Of a DNA stretch of 64,000 nt, positions 21,184-32,587 are shown in pieces (position 1 is the first letter of the stretch; each line of letters starts with the position of its first letter). The DNA lies in the NCBI GenBank assembly GCA_033398695.1, contig CM065802.1, positions 165,039,965 through 165,103,964 of the forward strand, read 5' to 3'. The notes under the pieces were generated by a model that saw only the letters and a list, made by a program, of their open reading frames with translations, did no database searches and was not told the DNA's origin. The stretch is from Orobanche coerulescens. Taxonomy: Eukaryota; Streptophyta; Magnoliopsida; Lamiales; Orobanchaceae. A program made the translations under genes and the position numbers.

Positions 21184-23145
21184 TGTAACACTCCCATGAT
21201 TTACGGATATATTACAGTGTCGTAGATCCTTTTTGGAGAACCTACCAGGCTTAGACCCAAGTAAAACACCTTAAATACAACAAAACATGAACGTTCATAC
21301 ATTCAAAACCAACTTAAACTTCAACATGACATACATCACAATACCAAACAACATATCATCCCGTGGGATCATAACCAATACAACCGTTCACAACTGAAAT
21401 ACAACAACATTATTAACCATTAATAATGACACGACATACAACAACGGACAGTACCCGCACGAGTACAAAACCAAAACACGACTTTGACCATGAACATACG
21501 ACCACCAACTCAAAATGATACACGATATCAATGCTGCCCACCAAGCTCGTGTCCGTCCTGTACTAGTCCTCCCACTGGACCTGTACCTGAATACACAAAA
21601 GTATATCCACCCCAGAAGGGGTCAGCAAGAAGCCGGTGCAAGTACAATGATTCTAGAATATGTACAACAAGTGAATAATAAAAAAACCCCACAGAAATCA
21701 TAGTACCATCACAGATATTCTGGAATGCCACATCACAATCATCATCACAAAACAACCTCCCGAGCTATACTGGCCCTGTACCTCTCAAGCAAGATACACA
21801 CCCCAGAGACACCTCGTCAGGCCCTCCCTGGTGTATAGCCCAACCGAGTGATCCGTAGGGAAACGCAGCCTACCGGACCCCAGGGGACCCTCACTGGTTT
21901 TACTCGGCTCACACACACTCGATCAACAATTGGCACAAATTCCATTTTTTTTGTATTGACACGAAATACATTAAACACAATCAAAGTACTTGCCTCAATT
22001 TGAACGACACGAGAAACAGCGAACGGATGAATGTACGGTCCAAACTTCCTTCAACGATTCGATCCTAACACATCGAAATACCGAATCAAAACACAACATT
22101 ACGGAAACGGAAGGATTCCCTTCAAATTCTACTCTTAGGGACAACTATCAAACACTACTAAGGCGGAGTTGTTCATACTCCAATCAATAGGTGGGAACTC
22201 AAACAAAAGCCGTAGACTTCAAGAAAAACAAGGGATTATGGTCTCACAATCATAATCTGACCCAACTCAAGGTTTAAAACGGACTAGAAGGACAAGATCT
22301 AAACAAAACCCTCAAAATTCTAAAAACTAGGGATTGAATAATCTTACCTTGATTTGGATGATACACCAGATGAAATCTTGTTAGATTGAGACTAGGAACT
22401 CAAAAATGTTGTTGGATGGTGAAAACTGGTCGAAAACCACGTCTAACTACACTCCAAATCGCCCAGCCGCCGAAGGGAAGAGGAAAAGGTGAAAAATGAC
22501 ATTTCTAGAACCTGCCCCCCATATATATACTGGGAGGTATTAGCGCACGCTAAGGCTACAGGCTTAGCGTGCGCTAACGAGCCGAGGCGGTGCCGTGAAG
22601 AAAAGCGATCGAGAACTTTACGCGAGACCCGTAGCGTCTGGCCGAACTATCTGTTAGCGTGCGCTATCGATTACCACTAACGCGCGCTAACTCCATACGA
22701 TGGCGTGCGCTACTGCAAGTACTGCGGTCGAAGCGTTTACGCCCTCGCGGCGACATCCTAGCGCGCGTTATCCTACAAGTAACGTGCGCTGATACATCAA
22801 AATAGCGTACGCTAGTCCTTCCATAGCGTACGCTAACGCCCCATTCCAGAGTCCAGAAAGTTCATTGTCCAGCGGGCCTAACGCACGCTATTGCATAAGA
22901 GTAGCGTGCGCTACTCAAACCTGGTTAGCGTGCGCTAGACATACAGTCTTAGCGTGTGCTAACTGCTATTCTCAAAATTAAATTCGCAAAAGTCCGGCCA
23001 AAACGAGCACAATCCGAGAATCACAAAACCCAATAATTACCAGCCATGAACATACCAAGGTCAATCATCAATACATACGGTCCAAATAACCACAATACCA
23101 CAAAATACATCTAAAACAACACTCATAAAATACACGGGTATTACA
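21184..23145 (-). repeat. Gypsy 5' LTR
   Basis: This 1962-bp LTR is on the right (the element's 5' side). It begins TGTAACACTCCC and ends GGGTATTACA on the plus strand. Most of it pairs almost base for base with 14405-16348. Within about 22575-22760 the differences are much denser than elsewhere (see findings). Confidence 0.95.
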
Positions 23146-23289
23146 AGTTTGACCATGAACATCATCTAGTATATTGTGTAATCGTTGAACTTGACCGACT
23201 TCGGATACAAATTTACCCAGTTGTACGCTTTGGAAGGTGACATGCTAATGGGGAGATTACAAGGTTGTCAAATCCATAGCAGTTGTTAG

Positions 23290-24140
23290 CTGATAAATGT
23301 TTAGTGCTGAAGTTTGCCTTTATATTACTGGGCGATGAAGAAGTCACTTGAGAGCAAGTTGGAAGCGGCTGAAATGAGAATGTTACGCTGGTCGTGTGGT
23401 CGCACAATGTTAGATAGAATCTCGAACGGGGTCTTCAGGAACGCGCTAGAAGTGGCGCCAATTTCAGCGAAAGTTAGGGAAGGAAGATTGAGATGGTTTG
23501 GCCACGTCCGCAGGAGGCAGACATCTGCTCCGGTTAGGAGGGTCGAGAGTTTAGTAGTTGTCGGGGAGAGGAGGAGAGGCAGACCGAGGAGGACGTGGGA
23601 GGAGCAGCTGAAATTGGATTTGAAGGCCTTAAACCTTTCCGAGACCTTGACTGTTGATAGGTGCGCTTGGAGGCGCCAGATCAGAGTTGTAGATTCTTTA
23701 GTTGGGAGTGGTGCTGTAGTTGAGAGCCTCAGGGTTGGGTTGTCTCAGTTAGCTTTGACCTAGAGCATTGCATTTTTACATTTATTGTATATTTTATCCT
23801 ATTGCCTTTTGCGTGTGGTGTATTTTTGACAGGGAGCTGTGCGCGGAGTCAACCTCTCTTTTGTTGGAGCAGCGTTCATCGGGAGTGAAGTAGCCAAATT
23901 CCTCTTAGGTAAGTCCCATGTGGATTAAGTCATGGGCTCAGGTATGGTATTGAGTTTTTTCGTATCATATGCTTCCCTTTCTATTTTTCACTCAATATGT
24001 TGTTGTGCACTAAGCTGAGGGTCTTCACGGAAACAGCCTCCCTACCGTAATAAGTAGGGGCATGATCTGCGTACATCTTACCCTTCCCAGACCCTGCTCT
24101 GAACGGGATATACTGGGTATGTTTGGTTTGGTTTGGTTTC
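23290..24140 (+). mobile_element. 5'-truncated RTE-type LINE, RT C-terminus and 3' tail
   Basis: The 23314-23763 frame carries AEMRMLRWSCGRTMLDRI, VREGRLRWFGHVRRR and RRRGRPRRTWEEQLKLDL, the C-terminal signature of plant RTE-clade reverse transcriptases. After the stop, about 250 bp of 3' UTR lead to a segment at 24010-24140 (GGAAACAGCCTCCCTACC, CTGCGTACATCTTACCC, ending in GTTTG repeats). That segment has the 3' tail shared by RTE LINEs and Au/TS-type SINEs. The SINE-like part could be a separate insertion. The endonuclease and most of the RT are missing. Confidence 0.8.
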
Positions 24141-24149
24141 ATTGGGCTT

Positions 24150-25279
24150 AAATTTCGGGTCCCACATATACTTTAGAGAGCATAAACTGCGTTCTTGCAG
24201 CATAGGTCCCCGAGGATTCGGTTCATGGTGAGGGGAGAGATCAATCTCGTAACTGCGGATTTTCGCGGCCGGAGGCTTTTGGCTGGGATGGGAGCTAGTC
24301 TAATCGAATATGGCAGCGATCGACTATGGGATGCAAGTTGTCGATGGTGGTTCGCTGGTTTAGGGAGCCATGGCGTCCGATGGTGTGCTTGGGGTTTGCA
24401 GATCGGGGATAGTGGCCGACGAATCTGTGAGGAAAATGAACTGGTGTAGATCTGAAATCTGGGGATTGGTGAGGAAGATAATGGATTTTCAGAAACCTGA
24501 CTCTTCCTTTCTTTTTATTAATTTGGACGAACTGGTGTAGATCTAAGATGGTTAGGGTCGACGGCGCCTGAGGTTGAACAGGCGAGCGGCGGCTTAGGTT
24601 GGTGAAGAAGATAACCGGCCGATTTGGTGTGTATCGGCGACGGCAGCGCTAGGGTTTCCGAAAAAAATATCTCGATTTTTTTTTTAATTTTTCAAATGAT
24701 TTTGAACGAATTTTTTCCTTTTTTTTTCCTTTGTTGGTAAACTACTGAAGGAAAAATAACTGAGAGAAAAAATATGGCAAAAGATATTGAGAGAGATTAC
24801 ATTCTTGCAGCTTAATCCTGCCCTAATTTGTAAAGCGCATAACTAGCGGAATAATACACGGACAAAGGGAAAGAAAGTTAGGAAAGAAAAGAAGAGAAAG
24901 GAAAGTGAAATGAAATTGTATATTGTGTTTCCGAGTTTGAAGAAAATGAAAGGAAAATTAATTATTTTGTTCTTCTCTATCCAAAGGAAGGAAAGTTAAG
25001 AGGGAAAGTTTTCCTTCTATTTCTTTTCGTTTCTTTTCATTAAAAAACTCTGAAACACCAAATATTTTTCCTTTTTTAAAACTCCGGAACTAGGAGTAAA
25101 AGATGGGATTGTGGGATCGACAGAAGTCATCCGTCGACTGTCGTTACCAAGAAAGTAAAGTTAAATGCTGGAGAGAAACACAACAGAGACAAAATCATTT
25201 CTCCGGAAGCTGTAAATTCTGATGATATAGTGCTGCTTATATTTTCTAGTTTCCGCAAGCAAAACCCAGTTCTATTCAA
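24150..25279. other. Upstream region of the PPR gene
   Basis: No convincing gene was seen. Two similar segments (around 24430-24480 and 24530-24580, both with AACTGGTGTAGATCT) suggest a small local duplication. Purine-rich sequence with GGAAAG repeats occupies about 24850-25050. The PPR promoter and 5' UTR should lie in the last few hundred bases; a weak TATA-like CTTATATTTT is near 25228. Confidence 0.4.
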
Positions 25280-27604
25280 ATGGCAATGTGTATGACGAGA
25301 ATACCCAAAAGGACTAGTAGCACTATTCTTCTCAAGTCGACCAAAATAATTTATGGTGTTCGTTTGGTGCAAGTGATGTCCTTTTGCAGCCATGGGAAAA
25401 CAGATACAGTTGAAGCATCCCTCATCTCCATCTTCACGGAGAGACCCTTTTGTTTGGATTCCCTAAAGCTTCAAGAATTGAGTTCAAAGCTCACTCCCGG
25501 AGTAGTTGAAACCGTCTTGCAATCTTTTAGAAGTTGGAGATTCTCTCAGGTGTTTTTCAACTGGGCATCCAATCAAGAAGGGTATGCGCACAGTTGTTAT
25601 GTATATAACGCCATGGCTGCAGTCCTCTCAAATGCTCGACAAAAGGCCCCAATGAGGGATCTTACATTGCATTTAATGAAATCCCGTTGTTTCTGGACTC
25701 CGGGAGCTTTGGGATTTTTCTTAAGGTGTCTAGGTAGTCAAGGTCTAGTTGAAGAAGCCAATTCTCTGTTTAACCAAGTGAAAATATCTGGACTTTGTGT
25801 TGTAAATGGCTATAGCTATAACTGTTTATTGGAGGTTTTTGCAAAAAGTGATGATACTTATTTTTTGGAGTATAGGATGGCTGAAATGAGAAAACTGGGC
25901 TGGCCTATTGACAAGCATTCGTTGACACCAGCTTTGCAGTGCTACTGCAATGCTGGAAAGTTTTGCGAGGCTTTGATGGTTTTTAATAATCTGGACGAGA
26001 AGGGATGGATTGATCAGCATATCTTGGCTATTTTAGTTCTATCTTACAGCAAGTACAGGGAGGTGGATATGGCTTTTGAGTTGGTTGTGTGGGCTGAGAG
26101 GAATCGCAGTATCAGCTTGAATGAGAAGACATTATGCATTTTAATTCATGGATTCACGAGGGAGCATAGAGTTGACAAAGCTCTTGAACTGTATGATAAA
26201 ATGAAAAGACTCAGATATCTGCCCGATGTTTCTATTTATGATGTCCTAATTAGAGGTTTATGTAAGAATAATGAGATTAAAAAGGCCCTAATGCTGTACA
26301 TGCACATGCAGGAGTCAGGAATTTCTCCTGATGTTGGAATAATATCCCAGCTTTTGTTGTGTATCCAGGAACAGAGAGACATGATTCAGTTGCTTGAAGA
26401 TAGTTCGATGGACTTGGATATGGGTAAAAGAGTGCTTCTATATAGCTCCATTTCGAAAGGTCTTGTTAATGGTGGATATGCTGATAAAGCTTATTATCTG
26501 CTCAAGGCATGGATCGGATCTTCAATAATAAATTTAAAGCCTGATACACGTTGTTTTCAAACTGTCATTGATGGATTATGCAATGCTAATAAGTTAGATA
26601 TGGCCTTAGACTTGTTCCATAATATGGATCGAAGTGGTTGCAAAGTTAGTGTTGTACTGTTCAATAATTTAATCCAGTGCTTGAGCAATGCTGATAGGTT
26701 GAATGAATGTTTCGATCTCCTCAGTGAGATGAAGGAGAATTCAGATACAGAATTCCAGCCAACACACTTCACCTTCAATTGCATACTTGGGTGCTTGTGT
26801 CGACGAGAGGACGTTGCAGGAGCTCTAGGTTTTTTGAGGGAGATGCGTGCTTGTGGGCATGAGCCCTGGATAAAAAACTATACGCTGCTTGTTAAGAAAC
26901 TATGTGATCATGGAAAGGCAGACAAAGCCTATAACTTCCTTAGTAACATGACTGAAGTAGGATTCCCACCTGATATGATTGCATACTCGGCAACTATTGA
27001 TGGTTTTCTGAATATTGACCAACTGGATCGAGGTCTCAAGATATTCAAAGAAATATGCCAGAGGGGTTATTGTCATGATGTGGTAGCCTATAACACTATC
27101 ATTAAGGGGCTTTGTAAGGCCAAAAGGGTGACAGAAGCTGAGGACATTCTCAATGAAATCCCTGGTAAAGGACTTGTTCCCTCAGTAGTTACATACAACT
27201 TGCTAATTGACGGCTGGTGTAAAGATGGCAACACTGATCAGGCTGTCCTATGTTTTTCAAAAATGTTAGAGAGAGAACAGGAACCCAATCTCATTACTTA
27301 TACAACTCTAGTGGGTGGGTTATGCAATGCTGGAAAACCGGATTATGCTGTTAATCTTTGGACTGAAATGGAGCAGAAAGGATGTCGGCCGAATAGGATT
27401 GCTTACATGGCTCTTATTCATGGGCTCTGCAAATGCAGGAAGCCAGATTGTGCTCTGGTCTATCTGCAGAAGATGGAGGAGAATGATATGTTACCTGATA
27501 CTTACATATACCAAGCTTTGGTAAATGCTTTTGCATCTAATTCAAATATAGCAATGGCTCATGAAGTATTAGAGAAGATGGCCAAGCGTGATACTGCTGC
27601 CTAA
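25280..27604 (+). CDS. P-class pentatricopeptide repeat (PPR) protein, predicted organellar
   Basis: An uninterrupted 774-residue single-exon frame. The N-terminus is basic with few acidic residues (RIPKRTSSTILLKSTK), as expected for a mitochondrial or plastid presequence. From about residue 105 to the end, 35-residue repeats follow one another. Clear examples begin near residues 285 (CILIHGFTREHRVDKALELYDKM), 318 (YDVLIRGLCKNNEIKKALMLY), 426, 568, 603 (AYNTIIKGLCKAKRVTEAEDIL), 638 (YNLLIDGWCKDG), 673 and 708. No E, DYW or other C-terminal domain is present, so it is P class, whose members bind organellar RNA. From memory it resembles Arabidopsis At5g08310, described as putative mitochondrial. 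The target RNA cannot be predicted here. A GTAAGT donor follows the stop by 6 bases. Confidence 0.95.
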   Translation: MAMCMTRIPKRTSSTILLKSTKIIYGVRLVQVMSFCSHGKTDTVEASLISIFTERPFCLDSLKLQELSSKLTPGVVETVLQSFRSWRFSQVFFNWASNQEGYAHSCYVYNAMAAVLSNARQKAPMRDLTLHLMKSRCFWTPGALGFFLRCLGSQGLVEEANSLFNQVKISGLCVVNGYSYNCLLEVFAKSDDTYFLEYRMAEMRKLGWPIDKHSLTPALQCYCNAGKFCEALMVFNNLDEKGWIDQHILAILVLSYSKYREVDMAFELVVWAERNRSISLNEKTLCILIHGFTREHRVDKALELYDKMKRLRYLPDVSIYDVLIRGLCKNNEIKKALMLYMHMQESGISPDVGIISQLLLCIQEQRDMIQLLEDSSMDLDMGKRVLLYSSISKGLVNGGYADKAYYLLKAWIGSSIINLKPDTRCFQTVIDGLCNANKLDMALDLFHNMDRSGCKVSVVLFNNLIQCLSNADRLNECFDLLSEMKENSDTEFQPTHFTFNCILGCLCRREDVAGALGFLREMRACGHEPWIKNYTLLVKKLCDHGKADKAYNFLSNMTEVGFPPDMIAYSATIDGFLNIDQLDRGLKIFKEICQRGYCHDVVAYNTIIKGLCKAKRVTEAEDILNEIPGKGLVPSVVTYNLLIDGWCKDGNTDQAVLCFSKMLEREQEPNLITYTTLVGGLCNAGKPDYAVNLWTEMEQKGCRPNRIAYMALIHGLCKCRKPDCALVYLQKMEENDMLPDTYIYQALVNAFASNSNIAMAHEVLEKMAKRDTAA

Positions 27605-29210
27605 ACAGGTAAGTTTTCTATTTGTTTTTAATTGGGACTACTTTATATCTCATTTTTTATTTAGAATAATAATTTTTCCCCATTGTCATTTAGAGAATTT
27701 CAGCTGTAAAATATTTTACATGCCATTTCCTTTTATAAATTTTTCTTGTAGAAAATTGTTCTGAACTTCAATATTTTCTTAGAGTTAGAGAACCTTTACT
27801 TGCTTTCTCTCAGCAGTCTTTGGTTAATGATTGTTCTAGTGGTTGTCGTTATGTTCCTTCTGTTCGTGAAAACAATTTCTTTATTATGTTTAACCTTAAT
27901 ATGTTGTAGTCGTCAAGTTTGTTGTGCATGTTTGGACCATGTAGATGAATGGTTGTAAACTGTAGAATATTGATTAGAACCACTAATCGTGTACATTCAG
28001 AAAATTTTAATGTGGTCTGCATGCATTTGTTAAATACTCTCACCAAATCTGAAGTAGAAAAATTTATTTCATCGCCCTACATGCAGCACTATTTTTGCAC
28101 ATAATTGTAATATCCGTAATTTTACTCGACTAGAATTTGGAGAATTTTAGAAGCTGTCAATTTCCAAAACTTATTTTTGTTCTACTTTACATAATTTCTT
28201 CCTTCACCATAACTTTAAAAACAAATATCCTTTAAAAATCCTGAAGCCCATGTCAACTTTCAACAAGTGGGCCAATTCCATCTTAGTTTAAATTAGGATA
28301 AGAATTTGGCCCATATGCAAATAAACCGGCCGTTATAATGCACTCTTCATTCTTTTTTTTTTTTTTTTTACTTAAATGGTCATTTGTTTATTAGCAATTG
28401 TTAATACTTTTTAACATAATGTTCATATTTTTCGGGGGTTTGAAAATCTTTAATTGGATGTTTATTATTTTTACTGAAATTTTTTCATTTTGGCCGACTG
28501 TTCATTTTTTTTTTTTGTAACTTTGTTCATTTTTTTGCAACAGAATATTGAGTTTTTGACTGAAGACTCAATGATGCTTATTAGTTGAAGATTCCATTGG
28601 ATGTTCATTAGTTTTTACTGGACTTCTGTTCTAGAATTAAATTTTCATCCATTTGTTGTTAAAAGTTCATTTGAGATAGTTTGGAGGACGAACACCTAAC
28701 ATGCCAAGTGAATCAGTCAACCGTTCAAATTTCAGCATAAATTTCTTTACGTGTATTTAACATACTCTTCTAAAAAATCTTAACTCCCCACAATACGCTC
28801 ACGTCCCTACTTTATCAGTTTAGTGTGCAATACTCTTCAATCCCATTTTCACAAAGTTCAGTCACAACTCTCCCCTCAATCCTCCTCTCAGCTCAAATTT
28901 ATCAGGAACATCTCCGCAGCAAATTCTCTTTAGCAAAAAAGGTAAAGACTCGTCTTTATTGCAGTCACTTTCTTTCCTTGCCAGACCAAATTCTCATCCT
29001 TCACAAACACACATCACCATAATTAGACATGTTTAAAGAAAAAAGGAAATGGTATGTCTTCCCCGTCCCGTCATTTGCCAGGAAACCACAAATCTTAATC
29101 AGACCCTTTAAACATAAAGCTCCGGCCGAACTCTGAGAGGAGAGAGGGAGAGGAGAGTACCAAGTCAGGTACAAGCATTTGAGCAATTTTCTGTTCTCCA
29201 CATCATATTT
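27605..29210. other. PPR 3' flank, no further gene seen
   Basis: It begins with a strong splice donor (CAGGTAAGT, 27606-27614), so the 3' UTR may be spliced; a possible acceptor TTACTGCAG ends at 29769. The rest is AT-rich with several T-runs (28354-28369 and around 28510) and repeated GTTCATTTTTTT words. No element ends were identified. Confidence 0.4.
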
Positions 29211-29218
29211 GATGAACT

Positions 29219-29221
29219 CTC

Positions 29222-29312
<91 letters not shown>
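29219..29312. repeat. (CT)n(AT)n compound microsatellite
   Basis: About 65 bases of CT repeat with two interruptions run directly into about 30 bases of AT repeat. Any open frames across it are artefacts. Confidence 0.97.
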
Positions 29313-29316
<4 letters not shown>

Positions 29317-29467
29317 CCATTGTTTCCAATGGAGCCAAAGACTCCTTATTCTTTGGTTCTGGATTATAATGGAATAAAACAAAATGACTCACTAAACTGA
29401 CTGCACTTCTTTTTCTCATGAAGTACTAGTCATTCTATGCAATTCTCGATGCAGTTTTCATTTTGGA

Positions 29468-29582
29468 TCATCCGAAAACAGCCTCTCTGTGTTAAGACAC
29501 GAGTAAGGCTGCGTACATCCGATCCCCCCTTACCCCGCTTTTTGCGGGAGCCGTTGAGGCATTGGGGTAATGTTGTTGTTGT

Positions 29583-29584
<2 letters not shown>
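29468..29584 (+). mobile_element. SINE / RTE 3'-tail fragment
   Basis: The segment has AAACAGCCTCTCTG, AAGGCTGCGTACATCC, CCTTACCCCGC and ends GGGGTAATGTTGTTGTTGTTG. This is the 3' end shared by plant TS/Au-type SINEs and their RTE partners, with the TTG tail intact. No 5' part could be recognised. Confidence 0.7.

Positions 29585-29657
<73 letters not shown>
29585..29657. repeat. (TG)n(TA)n(TG)n microsatellite
   Basis: TG repeats flank about 45 bases of TA repeat; it directly follows the TTG tail of the SINE/RTE fragment and may have grown from it. Confidence 0.95.
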
Positions 29658-29659
29658 AT

Positions 29660-30790
29660 GTATGGGAGCATTATTGTGAGATTATTTCTTTATTTCGTCA
29701 TATGCTGTTTAGATTTTTGATCCTATTCTTGTTTTAGTTGGTCTTGCTAATTTTGTTTGTTTACTGCAGATACCATCTTAACTTATCCTCTATAAAGTTG
29801 CTTCCAAATGTCTGGCTGAGTTAGAAAGAGACTTGGAGGTTTAAACAGAGAAATATTGGCTTCAACTGTACCCAAATCCTCTCGAAAGCTGAGTTGTCTA
29901 GCTCGATGATTGGTTGGTTCAATTCTAGCACTTGTTTCTCCATTGCTCTCCCAGTGCATGTGTGTGTGTGTGTGTGTTTGATGTGATATTGAAAAGTAGT
30001 CATTTGCATCGCCGACGTGAAGCCATATGGTCTTAAAGTTAATTTGATCATCTTTTCCAAACAGAAAACCACCTACAAGAGAAAATGCCTTGATAAACAA
30101 GGTTCAGGATTTTCGCCCTTTCAGATTTTTGCCCATCAAATTTAAGGTGCAACACTCCAGCAGGATAAGCTCCAATTTTGTAATACTTGTCAATTAATCT
30201 CTTACCTACCGATATAATAATTCAAACACGGACCTTTATTTTAATATTGTCGTGATGTTAGTTTGTTTCAGAAGTACTGTAGAAGATGATGTTGCAGAAG
30301 ATGGGTCTCTGAGCTGTTACAAACTGAATAGGGCTTTACATCTCTACTTCACTTGTTAGAATTAGTATAGGAGCATCATCATCAGCATTGTTCGTCATCT
30401 CAGGGGTGCGCTTTGGGTTTATCATTCTGTGAGGATGCCTTTTCAGTTGTGATGACTGTGAAAGACTTGAGAAAGATGTAAGATGTGTTTCCATACCCAT
30501 CATTACTATTGACTATTGAGCATGATGCTTGTGGTGTCTGGATTCTTGGAATGAGAAGGTATATTATAATGCTGTTGCTCTAAAATCTGTGATTCAGCTT
30601 GACCATTCCCTAATTTTTTTCAGGCATCTTCTTTGTATGATTTCACATTTGAACTCTGAGATATATGTCGAGTATAGTTGTAAAAGATTCTTTATCATTG
30701 TTGTCTCCAATCCTCCGTCTTACCACAGCCCCCCACCCACCAAACCTCAACTTTTTCGGTTTTTTGGGCGATAATTACAAAAGACACCCT
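29660..30790. other. Intergenic stretch, possible spliced PPR 3' UTR
   Basis: There is no coding sequence with recognisable family signature. A short TG run lies at about 29960-29978. The acceptor-like TTTACTGCAG ending at 29769 could pair with the donor after the PPR stop codon. Nothing else was identified. Confidence 0.35.
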
Positions 30791-30798
30791 TGAGTAAA

Positions 30799-31574
30799 CG
30801 TGCCCACGGTTCACGGCCCGTTCCGGGCCTAAAACCGGCGGTTCCGGGGGGCCCGGAGGTCGAATCGGAACCGGGCCGTGAAGGAGTTCCACGGTTCCGG
30901 GCGGGGCTGAAAACCGGCGATTCCGGTCCAAAATCGTGAGTCTATTAAATAAATAAAAAAATAATTATTATAAAAAAAAAGTTATAAAATAAATTTATTC
31001 CATACTCCAAAGCTTAGCCAATGCTCAATAGAGACGGCCCACAAATGGAGGACGAAAATTGCATTAGGCCCAGTACATATTATCTCTCCTTTTATAAGGT
31101 TGAACTCTTCTTTTCTTGAACTCTCTTCCGATGTGGGACAATTGGTCTCATTCCTTCTATTCCAAATGTACCACATCGAAAAGTTATAGAAAGAATGGAG
31201 GAGAAATGAGAATATATTCAAGTAATTTGTTTACCTCACATCTTAATATTTTCTTCAAACTCTTTCAAGTCTGAAGATTATATAGTATTATTAATAAAAA
31301 CATCCGGTTTATGTATTAGAACTGTCGGTTTTGATGAAAACCGGTGGTTTTTGTTGTTCGATCCGCCAATTTTACATTATGTATATTTAATATTTATAAA
31401 TTAATTAAATATTAAAACCGGCGGTTAGCCCGCCGGTTACGGTTCGCCAAATACTTGAACCTTAACTGGACCGTCCGGCGCCGATTCCGGTTCGGGCCCG
31501 TTGTCCGGTTCCGTTTCGGGCCGTTGACCAGCGGGCCGGTTTAAAACCGTTGACTCCCGGGCCGGTTCCGGGCC
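30799..31574. mobile_element. Non-autonomous hAT-like element
   Basis: Both ends are rich in CCGGTTCCGGGCC-like words in inverted orientation, and the middle is AT-rich. It is flanked by near-identical 8-bp sequences TGAGTAAA (30791-30798) and TGAGTAAC (31575-31582), consistent with an hAT target duplication. There is no transposase. The terminal repeats are degenerate, so the superfamily call rests on TSD length and subterminal repeats. Confidence 0.6.
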
Positions 31575-31582
31575 TGAGTAAC

Positions 31583-32158
31583 TTTCAGAATTATAAAAAC
31601 CTTTGTGGTTTGATTCAGTGTTAAAATTAAATGGCTGGCTGTAATATTATTCTACTTGAGAATGGTGTGTTGTGTGCCGGGGGGGTGGGGGGGGCTATTT
31701 TTACCTTAAAATCGAGCCCAAATGATGAAAGAAAATTGGGCCGCTCAACCTTTTTCCTTTTAAAAACTGACCTATCTTTTAAGAATCATTCCAAGTGAGA
31801 AATATCTTTACAAAGTGTTTCGCATCTATTTTACCTCTTCCATCAACCGTCATTACTCGCTCTCTCTCTCAAAGTTTTATATTGTGCTTGTCATTTTTAA
31901 ACAACCTTAATATCTCTTAGTAATTAATCTAAACAACAACGTTTAGATTGATAATCGGGACTCAAAAGTCTACTATATTACTTGTTATGTTTCGTGCACC
32001 TACGAATAAGTTTAAGCGTATAAAGTCTGCTGTTTGGGAGTAAAAAAACTGTTCGTCTTAGTTTTGTTGTCCTGGCTCGACTTCCTATGCCACTTCGACA
32101 AAATGAGCATCCAGAAAATACAACACGACCATTCCATGCTCTACTACAAACACATCTA
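31583..32158. other. Intergenic stretch with a G-run
   Basis: Contains a G-rich run (about 31678-31694) and pyrimidine repeats near 31858-31870. No gene or element end was recognised. Confidence 0.4.
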
Positions 32159-32220
32159 TCTATATATAAAAGCATTACTCTTTCTTTAAAACTTTTCCCG
32201 CCCATTGCGTAAGACACTGT

Positions 32221-32372
32221 TCCCCTAATAGCAGCCCTAAAGTCACATGTATCGTTTGCTATTCCAAGGTAATAAAATTAAATTCAATCATTAAACTTTC
32301 TCCCTAATAGCAGCCCTAAAGTTGCTGTATCGTTTGCTATTCCAAGGTAATAAAATTAAATTCAATCATTCA
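32221..32372 (+). repeat. Tandem duplication of about 75 bp near the Helitron 5' end
   Basis: Two copies of a unit containing CCCTAATAGCAGCCCTAAAG, ATCGTTTGCTATTCC and AATAAAATTAAATTCAATC lie end to end, with a few differences between them. Confidence 0.9.
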
Positions 32373-32587
32373 AATTTTCTTAAATTCAAGCATTATCGTT
32401 TACACTTCCGATGCAGGCAGGCGTCCATAACGATAAAGCATGGAGATTAATTCTGTTTACAACACTATATATACAGCTTCAATTTGTATCAAACTCTAGC
32501 ACTACCAAAACCAATTAAAACAAACTAGCAGAAACAGCTATGGATTACCTCTGCGTTTATGCGGATGAACTAAGCCCCAGACCTTTC

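Larger units (their letters stand above)
14405..23145 (-). mobile_element. Full-length Ty3-gypsy chromovirus (Tekay-like)
   Basis: An 8741-bp element is flanked by the 5-bp duplication AGTTT (14400-14404 and 23146-23150). The LTRs are 14405-16348 and 21184-23145. On the minus strand it has an initiator-Met-type PBS, gag with two CCHC knuckles, protease, RT, RNase H, integrase and a C-terminal chromodomain, then a purine tract. This order and the chromodomain place it in the chromoviruses; the LTR termini (TGTAATACCC, GGTGTTACA) suit the Tekay/Del branch. Frameshifts in gag and pol and two TGA stops inactivate it. The LTRs differ at a modest number of sites, so insertion is not very recent. 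Confidence 0.96.

Noticed and set aside
24195..24449. 84-codon frame upstream of the PPR gene
   Set aside because: No recognisable domain, no start context and no sign of splicing to the PPR frame.
29179..29679. Open frames rich in Ser-Leu, Arg-Glu, Tyr-Ile or Val-Cys repeats
   Set aside because: Translations of CT, AT and TG microsatellites.
30982..31221. 79-codon minus frame in the hAT-like element
   Set aside because: Composition and length are as expected by chance in the AT-rich middle of a non-autonomous element.
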